64,000 nt of DNA from Pontibacter roseus DSM 17521 (GTDB lineage: Bacteria > Bacteroidota > Bacteroidia > Cytophagales > Hymenobacteraceae). Under the pieces are notes generated by a model. It did no database searches. It was not told the origin of the DNA and saw nothing but the letters and a program-made list of their open reading frames with translations. The stretch lies in the NCBI RefSeq assembly GCF_000373265.1, contig NZ_KB890761.1, positions 483,389-547,388 of the forward strand. Direction: 5' to 3'. Below, one piece after another: positions 34,795-42,398 of this stretch (within the stretch, counting starts at the first letter, position 1; every line of letters begins with the position of its first letter). Made by a program: the position numbers and the translations under genes.

Positions 34795-36477
34795 ATGAGC
34801 GAAGAAACCAGACATGACCACCAGGAGCAGCCGGAGCAGCCAGCACAGGGCAGGCACAGGAACTCTCTGTTCCAGGTGCGGCTGCCCCTGTACATAGCCG
34901 GGGCGCTGCTGGCCGGCGTACTGCTGGGTGCCAATACCTTTTCCCCTTCCGACAACAACCCGCAGGCCACTGCCAAGGCATACCTGAAATTCCGGGACGT
35001 GCTCAGCTACATTGACCGCGACTACGTGGACACCGTGGATACCGAAGCCCTCACCGACCACGCCATCACCAAGATGCTCGAGAAGCTGGATCCACATACC
35101 TCCTATATCCCATCAGCTGACCTGGCCATGGCGCGCTCCTACCTCGAAGGCGACTTTGAAGGTATAGGCGTTGAGTTCAACATCTTCAAGGACACCATCT
35201 ACGTCATCACCCCGCTGAGCGGAGGCCCCTCTGAGGCGGCCGGCATACAGTCAGGTGACAAAATCATCAAAGTGGACGGGGAGAACGTGGCAGGTATAGG
35301 CATCAACAACGAGGGCGTGTTCAAGCGACTGCGCGGCCCCAAAGGCACCACCGTCAACCTGGAAATCCAGCGTAAAGCCAACCCAAAGCTGCTCCCCTTC
35401 AGTATCAGCCGCAACAAAATCCCGACTGTTTCTGTGGATGTGAGTTACATGGTGAACAACAACACCGGTTACATCAAAGTGAGCCGCTTCTCGGCTAACA
35501 CTTTTGAAGAGTTCAAGCAGTCCCTGACGGCGCTCCGAAAGAAAGGCATGCAGCAGCTCATCCTGGATTTGCGCGGCAACCCCGGCGGCTACATGGACCA
35601 CGCCACCCGCATGGCCGATGAGTTCATAGCCGGAGACAAAATGATTGTGTATACCGACGGCAAAGGCACCCGCTACGACTCCAAATCCTTTGCCCGCACC
35701 CGCGGCGATTTTGAGAGCGGTCCGCTCATTGTTCTGCTGGACGAGGGAAGCGCCTCCGCCTCCGAGATTGTGGCCGGCGCGCTGCAGGACAACGACCGTG
35801 CCCTGATTGTAGGCCGTCGATCGTTTGGCAAAGGGTTGGTGCAGATGCCCATTCCGCTCAACGATGGCTCTGAGCTGCGCCTGACCATCTCGCGCTACTA
35901 CACCCCAAGCGGCCGTTCTATCCAGAAGCCCTACGTGGCCGGCGCCGAAGACTACCAGAAAGACCTGTTGCACCGCCTCGAAAACGGGGAGTTCTTCCAC
36001 CCGGACAGCAGCCTGTTTGTGGATTCGCTCAAGTACAAAACCACTAAGGGACGTGTCGTGTATGGCGGCGGTGGCATTATGCCGGACGTGTTCGTGCCAC
36101 GCGATACCACCGAGCTGTCGGAGTACCTGAGCCAGCTTTACAACAAGAACGTGCTGCGGGAATACGCCTTGGGATATTACAACGACAACCGTAAAACCCT
36201 GGAGAAAATGTCGTTCGATAAGTTCAACAAGTCCTTTGTCGTGACCGATAAGATGCTGCAGGATTTTCGCCGGGTGGCCGCTCAGTCGGACGTGGCCTAT
36301 GACGAGGCGCAGTACAACCGCTCCAAGGAGCTGCTGCGCAACAACCTGAAGGCTTTTATCGGGCGCAGCGTGTATGGCAACGAAGGGTTCTTCCCGGTGC
36401 TGCACGAAAAGGACGAGGAGTTCCAGCAGGCGCTCCGGCAGTTCGGGCAGGCGCAGCGCCTGGCTCGGGGTGCTTAA
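34795..36477 (+). CDS. S41 family C-terminal processing peptidase
   Basis: A 560-residue protease anchored by one N-terminal membrane helix (about residues 30-47, LYIAGALLAGVLLGANTF). A PDZ domain (about 115-190, GIGVEFNIFKDTIYVITPLSGGPSEAAGIQ) precedes the catalytic domain, with the nucleophile Ser in DEGSASASEIVAGAL (near residue 321) and the Lys in RRSFGKGLVQ (near 346). It acts in the periplasm on C-termini or on tail-specific substrates. A C-terminal helical extension of about 120 residues is typical in this phylum. It is expressed from the divergent region. Confidence 0.93.
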   Translation: MSEETRHDHQEQPEQPAQGRHRNSLFQVRLPLYIAGALLAGVLLGANTFSPSDNNPQATAKAYLKFRDVLSYIDRDYVDTVDTEALTDHAITKMLEKLDPHTSYIPSADLAMARSYLEGDFEGIGVEFNIFKDTIYVITPLSGGPSEAAGIQSGDKIIKVDGENVAGIGINNEGVFKRLRGPKGTTVNLEIQRKANPKLLPFSISRNKIPTVSVDVSYMVNNNTGYIKVSRFSANTFEEFKQSLTALRKKGMQQLILDLRGNPGGYMDHATRMADEFIAGDKMIVYTDGKGTRYDSKSFARTRGDFESGPLIVLLDEGSASASEIVAGALQDNDRALIVGRRSFGKGLVQMPIPLNDGSELRLTISRYYTPSGRSIQKPYVAGAEDYQKDLLHRLENGEFFHPDSSLFVDSLKYKTTKGRVVYGGGGIMPDVFVPRDTTELSEYLSQLYNKNVLREYALGYYNDNRKTLEKMSFDKFNKSFVVTDKMLQDFRRVAAQSDVAYDEAQYNRSKELLRNNLKAFIGRSVYGNEGFFPVLHEKDEEFQQALRQFGQAQRLARGA

Positions 36478-36552
36478 CCATCCACTCAGTATAAAGTATA
36501 AGGACGGGCGTCCGGTAGGGCGGCCTGTCAGAACTATAACCCTATAGAAGGA

Positions 36553-37752
36553 ATGGCTTATTATCACAAACTAGGCAACATCCCACAGAAGAGGCACACC
36601 CAGTTCAGGCAGCCGGACGGCAGCCTGTATGCGGAGCAACTGGTTGGTACCTTGGGCTTTAGCGGCCTGTCGTCGCTGCTGTACCACGTGCACCCACCTA
36701 CCCGCATCACGCGCATCGGCGAACCGGTGCCTTACGCGCCCAAGGTGGCCGAGGGCATCAAGCTGGCCCCGCACCACCTGAAGACACTCGACCAGACCGT
36801 AACCGGTACCGATTACTTAACTGCCCGCAGGACCATGTTGCTCAACAGCGATGTGGCCATCAGCATCTGTAACCCGTCGGAGCGCCACATGAACTACTAC
36901 TACAAGAACGGCCAGGCCGATGAGGTGGTGTTCGTGCACGAGGGCAGCGGTGTGCTGCTGTCGCAGATGGGCAAGCTGGAGTTCCAAGAAGGCGACTACA
37001 TCGTGATTCCGCGCACCATCATCCACCAGTTCCACTTCAACGAGGGGCCGGTACGCTTGCTCATCACAGAGTCGTTCAGCCCAATAGAGACGCCGCGCCG
37101 CTACCGCAACCACTTCGGGCAGCTGCTGGAGCACGCGCCGTTCTGCGAGCGCGACATCCGGGCCCCGCATGAGCTGATTGAATACCAGGAGGGAGGCGAG
37201 CACCTCGTCCAAATCAAGAAAGACGGTATGCTGCACCAGTATTACTACGACTTCAGCCCGTTTGACGTGGTGGGTTGGGATGGCTATTTCTACCCGTACG
37301 CCTTCTCCATCTATGACTTTGAGCCCATAACCGGCCGCGTTCACCAGCCGCCTCCCGTGCACCAGACCTTCGAGGCGCACAACTTCGTCATCTGTTCTTT
37401 CGTGCCGCGCCTGTTCGACTACCACCCCGAGGCTATACCTGCGCCTTACAACCACTCCAACGTGGATTCGGATGAGGTGCTGTACTACGTAGCCGGGGAT
37501 TTCATGTCACGCAAGGGCGTGGACAGGGCATCGTTCACGGTACACCCAGGCGGTATACCGCACGGTCCGCACCCGGGCACGGTGGAGGCGAGCATCGGCA
37601 AGAAAGAGACGCATGAGTATGCTGTGATGATTGACACCTTCAAGCCGCTATACCTGACCGAGGAGGCCGTGGGCCTGATGGACAGGAACTACCCCATGAG
37701 CTGGCTTGAGCATGGCCCCGGTGGCTCACGCGCTGCCGACTTGTCTGACTAA
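36553..37752 (+). CDS. hmgA: Homogentisate 1,2-dioxygenase
   Basis: A 399-residue iron(II) dioxygenase that opens the ring of homogentisate to maleylacetoacetate in tyrosine and phenylalanine breakdown. It has the family segments GSGVLLSQMGKLEFQEGDYIVIPRT (near residue 133) and HPGGIPHGPHPGTVEASIG (near 332), which carry the His ligands and the gating region. Length is slightly shorter than in proteobacterial enzymes (about 430), as usual for the Bacteroidota form. The other genes of the pathway (hppD, fahA) are not in this window. Confidence 0.93.
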   Translation: MAYYHKLGNIPQKRHTQFRQPDGSLYAEQLVGTLGFSGLSSLLYHVHPPTRITRIGEPVPYAPKVAEGIKLAPHHLKTLDQTVTGTDYLTARRTMLLNSDVAISICNPSERHMNYYYKNGQADEVVFVHEGSGVLLSQMGKLEFQEGDYIVIPRTIIHQFHFNEGPVRLLITESFSPIETPRRYRNHFGQLLEHAPFCERDIRAPHELIEYQEGGEHLVQIKKDGMLHQYYYDFSPFDVVGWDGYFYPYAFSIYDFEPITGRVHQPPPVHQTFEAHNFVICSFVPRLFDYHPEAIPAPYNHSNVDSDEVLYYVAGDFMSRKGVDRASFTVHPGGIPHGPHPGTVEASIGKKETHEYAVMIDTFKPLYLTEEAVGLMDRNYPMSWLEHGPGGSRAADLSD

Positions 37753-37777
37753 GCATCCGACTTTCAATCCTTTTTAG

Positions 37778-37785
37778 TAGTTTTG
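37778..37785 (+). promoter_or_regulatory. -7-like box directly in front of a terminator hairpin
   Basis: TAGTTTTG matches TAnnTTTG. The expected start is near 37790-37795, immediately before the hairpin at 37801. It could drive a very short RNA or a leader that extends into the lipoprotein gene. Confidence 0.4.
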
Positions 37786-37800
37786 CACCCTGTGCAGGCG

Positions 37801-37839
37801 AACGAGTAGAGCAGCCCACTGAGCTGCTCTACTCGTTTT
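37801..37839 (+). terminator. Terminator hairpin after hmgA
   Basis: A 15-bp perfect stem AACGAGTAGAGCAGC and its complement with a 7-base loop, followed by TTTT. It most simply terminates hmgA; with the -7 box just upstream it could also attenuate the next gene. Confidence 0.85.
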
Positions 37840-37893
37840 GGCCCGTCACACGAGTAAACAAATGACGAATAGCGCTTTACATTTCACCTTTTT

Positions 37894-38421
37894 ATGACAA
37901 GACTACTGCTGGCGGTGCTGGTGCTGCTGACTTTTATTGGAACATCCTGTGAAGAGGTGGACAACCTCCTGACCTTTTACATAGAGGAGGAGGAGACTAT
38001 CCGCATCGAGTCAAACTTCCCGATAGGCGTGGTGACGCCCTTGTCGCCTATACCTGTCACGACCAACTCCAGGGAGACCTTCCAGAACAACAAGACCCGC
38101 GCTGAGCTGGTGAAGGACGTGAGCCTGAGCGAGCTGAAACTCACCATAGCGGAGCCGGCCGGCGAGAACTTCGATTTCCTGCGGAGCATCGAAATCCACC
38201 TGAGCAATGAGAAAGGGGAGGAAACGAAGATTGCCTATCTGGACGAGGTGCCGAAGGGCGTAAGCTCCATCACCTTGAAGTCCACCAATGCCAAGCTCGA
38301 CAAATACATCAAAGGAGACACCTATACCGTGCGCACCAAGGCGGCCATTGGCAAACCCATTACCCGCGACATAGCCATTCAGGCGGCCATGCGCTTCAAA
38401 GTAACCGCAGACCCCATCTAA
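37894..38421 (+). CDS. Hypothetical lipoprotein
   Basis: A 175-residue protein with a signal peptide and lipobox GTSC (Cys19 region), followed by an acidic stretch (EEVDNLLTFYIEEEETI). The mature part is beta-rich (SLSELKLTIAEPAG, FLRSIEIHLSNEKGEETKIAYLDEVP). I recognise no named family. It precedes a GroES-like gene by 2 bases, so the two are probably cotranscribed. The functional link is unclear, since the lipoprotein is exported and GroES-like proteins are cytosolic. Confidence 0.65.
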   Translation: MTRLLLAVLVLLTFIGTSCEEVDNLLTFYIEEEETIRIESNFPIGVVTPLSPIPVTTNSRETFQNNKTRAELVKDVSLSELKLTIAEPAGENFDFLRSIEIHLSNEKGEETKIAYLDEVPKGVSSITLKSTNAKLDKYIKGDTYTVRTKAAIGKPITRDIAIQAAMRFKVTADPI

Positions 38422-38423
38422 TT

Positions 38424-38816
38424 ATGCATACCTTATCCATGAGAATTTCAGAGAAGAACAAGCTGGAGAAAATCATCATTGTAGGAGACCGGGTGCTCAT
38501 AAAACCCAAGACCTCGCGGGAACAGACCCAGAGCGGGCTATACCTGCCGCCCGGGGTGCAGGAGAAGGAGAAGGTACAGGAAGGCTACGTGATGAAAGTA
38601 GGCCCAGGCTACCCCATGCCTGCGGACTATGGCTTTGATGATGAGTTGGAGCAGGATGAACAGGACGCGGTGCGCTACCTGCCCTTGCAGGCCAAAGAAG
38701 GCGACCTGGCCATCTATCTGCAGCGCGACGCCATCGAGATAAACTACCTCGGCGAGAAGTATTTCATCGTGCCGCAGTCGGCGGTGCTGATGCTGGTGCG
38801 GGAAGAGGACTTGTAG
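38424..38816 (+). CDS. GroES-like co-chaperonin family protein
   Basis: A 130-residue protein of the Cpn10 fold: IIIVGDRVLIKPKTSREQTQSGLYLPPG (residues of about 18-45) corresponds to the first strands of GroES, and EGYVMKVGPGYPM and EGDLAIYLQRDAIEINYLGEKYFIVPQSAVLMLV to the barrel core. It is about 30 residues longer than canonical GroES because of an acidic insert (DDELEQDEQDAV). It is not next to a groEL gene, so it is a second, divergent paralogue rather than the main co-chaperonin. An alternative start (MRISEKN) lies 5 codons downstream. Confidence 0.85.
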   Translation: MHTLSMRISEKNKLEKIIIVGDRVLIKPKTSREQTQSGLYLPPGVQEKEKVQEGYVMKVGPGYPMPADYGFDDELEQDEQDAVRYLPLQAKEGDLAIYLQRDAIEINYLGEKYFIVPQSAVLMLVREEDL

Positions 38817-38834
38817 AGCCGCCGGTTTCCAGAG

Positions 38835-38870
38835 AGCGCCATACCTGCCCAGCAGGTATGGCGCTTTTTT
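38835..38870 (+). terminator. Terminator after the GroES-like gene, built around the abundant word
   Basis: A perfect 14-bp stem AGCGCCATACCTGC/GCAGGTATGGCGCT with a 3-base loop and six Ts. The stem is an inverted pair of the ATACCTG/CAGGTAT half-word. Confidence 0.92.
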
Positions 38871-38981
38871 GTGCCCTTACTTTCGTAGATGAAATCTGCC
38901 TGTTCACCTTCCCGCGCCGCTCGTTGGCCGGAATGTTCTGGTGCTGAAGCAACCAGCAGTCCAAACAATTCATCTATTGTA

Positions 38982-38989
38982 TACCTTTG
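38982..38989 (+). promoter_or_regulatory. -7 box for the DUF5916 gene
   Basis: TACCTTTG, inside TATACCTTTG, lies about 40 bases before the ATG. No strong -33 element is visible. Confidence 0.5.
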
Positions 38990-39029
38990 TGGTTTTCTGG
39001 GTTTGTCTCAGCCGTGTCCGTCTACCTCT

Positions 39030-41558
39030 ATGAATGTATTTCTACCGAAGTTCCCAGTGCTGTGCAAGGCGGCGCTGGTTGTTTGCTGGTTCCTGGTGAG
39101 CTCCCCTGCCTGGGCGCAGGAGAAGAAAAGCGTGGCACCGGCCAAACAGCTGCAGGCTTTGCGTGTCTCCAATCCGCTGAAAATTGATGGGGTGCTGGAC
39201 GAGGAGGTATGGCAGCAGGCTGAGATAGCCACCGGCTTCATCCAAAACAGGCCTAACCCGGGGCCAATGGAGACACACCCCACGCAGGTGCGCATCCTCT
39301 ACGACGATGTGGCCATCTATGTGGGCGCCATCATGAACGACGTGTCCCAGGACAGCATCTTCAAGCAGATGGGCAAGCGCGACGACCTAGGCAATACCGA
39401 CTTTTTCGGGGTTTTCTTCGACACCTACAACGACCAGATTAACGGGTTTGGCTTTTTCCTGACGCCGGCAGGCGTGCAGCTCGATGCCCGCTACTCCTCC
39501 AACGGCGAGGACTTCAGCTGGAACGCCGTATGGGAAAGCAATGCCAGTCTGCAAGGCAACACCTGGGTGGCTGAGATGCGCATACCTTACTCGGCGCTCC
39601 GCTTCAGCAACAAACCGGAGCAGCTGTGGGGGCTCAATTTCATGCGCAACCGGCAATCTACGCGCAAGGGCTATTTCTGGAACCACGTCGACCCGGCCAT
39701 CAACGGCTTCGTGAACCAGTGGGGCAAGCTGACGGGTATAAAGAACGTGGAGGCGCCGCTGCGCCTGTCGCTGACGCCTTACGTATCGGGTTATGCCGAG
39801 AAGTACCCGCAGCAGAACGGCGACGGCACCACTTCCTACAAAGACAACTTCAACTTCAGTGGCGGCATGGACGTGAAATACGGCATCAACGATGCCTTCA
39901 CGCTGGACATGACGCTCATACCTGACTTCAACCAGGTGCAGTCCGACAACCAGGTGCTCAACCTGTCGCCGTTCGAGGTGCAGTTCAACGAGAACAGGCC
40001 TTTCTTCATGGAAGGCACGGAGCTCTTCAACAAAGGCGATTTTCTCTATTCGAGGCGCATCGGCGGCAGGCCTGTGAATTACCTGAATGCGGACGAGCAG
40101 GAGGAACTGGGCTATACCATCATCGAAAATCCGCGCGAAACGAAGATGATAAATGGTACCAAGATATCGGGCCGCACGCAGTCGGGTCTGGGTATAGGCG
40201 TATTCAACGCGGTGGTGGGGCGGCAGTACGCCACGCTGGAGGATAGCGAAGGCAACCAGTTCCGCAAAGAGACGCAGCCGCTCACCAACTACAACATCGC
40301 CGTGTTCGACCAGTCGCTCAAGAACAACTCCTACGTGACGCTGGTGAACACCAACGTGATGCGGCAGGGCAGCACCTACGACGCCAACCTGACCGGCCTG
40401 CTCTTCCGGGTAGCCAACAAGAGCAACAAGTACGCCGTGGACGGCAAGGCGGCGCTGAGCCAGAAATACTATACCGGCGACACGCGTCTGGGGCACATGT
40501 ATAGCCTAGGGGCGGGCAAGGTGAGCGGCAACTTCCAGTACAACTTCACCCACTCCATGAAGTCCGACACCTACGACCCCAACGACATGGGCATCAACTT
40601 CATCCGCAACACCGTGGACGAGGACCTGAACCTGCGCTACAACTTCTACCAGCCTTTCTGGAAGCTGCTGAACATGAACACCGAGCTGGGAGCCGTGTAC
40701 AGCCGCCGCTACAAGCCAGATGCCTTCCAGAACTTCGTCATCTACGGGCGGGTGAGCGGCACTTTCAAGAACTTCCTGAGCGTGGGCACCTTCTTCAACC
40801 TGGAGCCTGTCCTGACCTACGACTTCTTTGAACCGCGCGTGGAAGGCCGCTACTATACCTTCCCGACCAACTCCAGCATAGGCGGCTGGGTGTCGTCGGA
40901 TTACCGTAAAAAGCTGGCCTTGGACGTGGAGTTCAGCTACCGCACGTTCAATGAGCACGAGCGCCGAAACCTAGACGTGCTGGTGGCGCCTCGCTATCGT
41001 GTCAACGACAAGCTCTCCTTTACCTACAGCTTCAGCCGCAACATACGCCAAGACGATATGGGCTTTGCCAACCACTTCACAAACTACGGAACAACAGGGA
41101 AAGAGGAACGCGTGCTATTCGGTCTGCGGGATGTGAACACGGTGACCAATGCGCTGACGGGCTCCTACATTTTCAACAACCGGATGTCGCTGTCGCTGCG
41201 GGCGCGCCACTACTGGTCCAAGGCGGAGTATAGCCACTTTTTCCTGCTGGGCGACAAGGGGGAACTGCTGCCAGACGGCTACCCCACCGGGTACTATGCT
41301 GACAACGAGAAGCCGAACCACAACATCAACTTCAACACCTTCAACATCGACATGGTGTACTCGTGGTGGTTCGCACCCGGCAGCGAAATCAGCATCGTCT
41401 GGAAAAACGCCATACTCCACGACCAACAGGAAATCATACCCCGGTACCCCGAGAACTTCACCCGCACCATTACGGGGCCGCAGACCAACAGCCTCTCCAT
41501 CAAGGTGCTCTACTTCATCGACTACCAGGTGTTGAAGAAGCAGCTGTTCAAGTCTTAG
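39030..41558 (+). CDS. DUF5916 domain-containing outer-membrane protein with CBM9-like N-terminus
   Basis: An 842-residue exported protein. The start is set at the ATG of the signal peptide (cleavage after PAWAQ), not at the longer frame, which would run over the promoter. Residues of about 40-230 resemble carbohydrate-binding family 9 (NPLKIDGVLDEEVWQQAEIATGFIQ, TQVRILYDDVAIYVG). The remainder is the DUF5916 region, rich in alternating aromatic strands as in an outer-membrane barrel. The function is unknown; binding or import of a glycan or related molecule is inferred from the CBM9-like part. Confidence 0.87.
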   Translation: MNVFLPKFPVLCKAALVVCWFLVSSPAWAQEKKSVAPAKQLQALRVSNPLKIDGVLDEEVWQQAEIATGFIQNRPNPGPMETHPTQVRILYDDVAIYVGAIMNDVSQDSIFKQMGKRDDLGNTDFFGVFFDTYNDQINGFGFFLTPAGVQLDARYSSNGEDFSWNAVWESNASLQGNTWVAEMRIPYSALRFSNKPEQLWGLNFMRNRQSTRKGYFWNHVDPAINGFVNQWGKLTGIKNVEAPLRLSLTPYVSGYAEKYPQQNGDGTTSYKDNFNFSGGMDVKYGINDAFTLDMTLIPDFNQVQSDNQVLNLSPFEVQFNENRPFFMEGTELFNKGDFLYSRRIGGRPVNYLNADEQEELGYTIIENPRETKMINGTKISGRTQSGLGIGVFNAVVGRQYATLEDSEGNQFRKETQPLTNYNIAVFDQSLKNNSYVTLVNTNVMRQGSTYDANLTGLLFRVANKSNKYAVDGKAALSQKYYTGDTRLGHMYSLGAGKVSGNFQYNFTHSMKSDTYDPNDMGINFIRNTVDEDLNLRYNFYQPFWKLLNMNTELGAVYSRRYKPDAFQNFVIYGRVSGTFKNFLSVGTFFNLEPVLTYDFFEPRVEGRYYTFPTNSSIGGWVSSDYRKKLALDVEFSYRTFNEHERRNLDVLVAPRYRVNDKLSFTYSFSRNIRQDDMGFANHFTNYGTTGKEERVLFGLRDVNTVTNALTGSYIFNNRMSLSLRARHYWSKAEYSHFFLLGDKGELLPDGYPTGYYADNEKPNHNINFNTFNIDMVYSWWFAPGSEISIVWKNAILHDQQEIIPRYPENFTRTITGPQTNSLSIKVLYFIDYQVLKKQLFKS

Positions 41559-41581
41559 CACAAGCAAGGAACCCCCAAGCA

Positions 41582-41620
41582 GAAAGGCCCGGCACTACAG
41601 TAGCGCCGGGCCTTTCGTTT
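41582..41620. terminator. Bidirectional terminator between convergent genes
   Basis: A 12-bp stem GAAAGGCCCGGC/GCCGGGCCTTTC between the DUF5916 gene and the minus-strand lipoprotein gene. Confidence 0.88.
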
Positions 41621-41649
41621 AGGTGAAGATGCAGGTATAGCCGCTGTGG

Positions 41650-42270
41650 CTAAAGTGGCTTGGTCAGGTCGAAGTCGGCCCGGAAGCGGAGTTGGTTGTC
41701 GCGCTTCAAAATGTAGCTGAAGGTTTTGCCGTCTGGACTGAGGGCGAGGGTCCATTCATTGGTGGCGGCGGCAGGTATAAGCTGGGCAGTATATGCGTCA
41801 GCCGGAAAGCGCATTTCGTTGGCATCGCCTGCCTCCAGAGCTATACCGCCATACATGGTCACCTCGTCTGGGGTGCCGTCCTCGTGGCGATGGTCGTGTT
41901 TGAGCTGCAGACCTTCCTCCATCTGTCGGATTACCCAGGTTCTGGATTTATCCTCCCCCACATGGAACGGGACGCGGATGGTGGTGTCAGAGCAGGCTTG
42001 CACATGCATCGTCAGCTCCTTGCCCGCAAAAGGGTCTTTGCCATCGGCCGGAAACACGGCAATGCCACGGAAGCTCTTGCCGCACAGCTTACTTAAATTT
42101 GTGAAGAAGGCCTGCTGCGTGGCAGTGACCGGAAACTGCGCAGGCTGCTCCTGGGCCACATCCGCTGAGGTCTTTGGTCCTGAGTCGGTGCTGGTGCTGG
42201 CCTGTGGCGGCTGCTGTGCACAGGACGCGAAAAGGAACATAAAGCCCAGGGAGAGTAGAAGGTTTTTCAT
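41650..42270 (-). CDS. Hypothetical lipoprotein
   Basis: A 206-residue protein with a signal peptide and lipobox FASC (Cys17), then a low-complexity linker rich in Gln, Thr and Ser. The conserved-looking core begins QAFFTNLSKLCGKSFRGIAVFPADGKDPFAGKELTMHVQACSD and continues with RHEDGTPDEVTMYGG, which contains closely spaced His and acidic residues. I recognise no named domain. The two Cys of the core could form a disulphide. It sits between convergent terminators and looks monocistronic. Confidence 0.7.
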   Translation of the reverse strand: MKNLLLSLGFMFLFASCAQQPPQASTSTDSGPKTSADVAQEQPAQFPVTATQQAFFTNLSKLCGKSFRGIAVFPADGKDPFAGKELTMHVQACSDTTIRVPFHVGEDKSRTWVIRQMEEGLQLKHDHRHEDGTPDEVTMYGGIALEAGDANEMRFPADAYTAQLIPAAATNEWTLALSPDGKTFSYILKRDNQLRFRADFDLTKPL

Positions 42271-42361
42271 AGAACCGGGTTAGGTTGTGCTGCTGAAGAT
42301 AGGCAGTCCGGGTGGGAATAGCAAAAGAGCCTGAGTGACATGACAATAACAGGACACGAGT

Positions 42362-42390
42362 AAAAAAGCCCCGGCTTGCGGCCAGGGCTT
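42362..42390 (-). terminator. Terminator of the subtilase gene
   Basis: On the minus strand the stem AAGCCCTGGC/GCCGGGGCTT (one bulge) is followed by TTTTTT, about 10 bases behind the stop. Confidence 0.8.
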
Positions 42391-42398
42391 CTGAGTTT

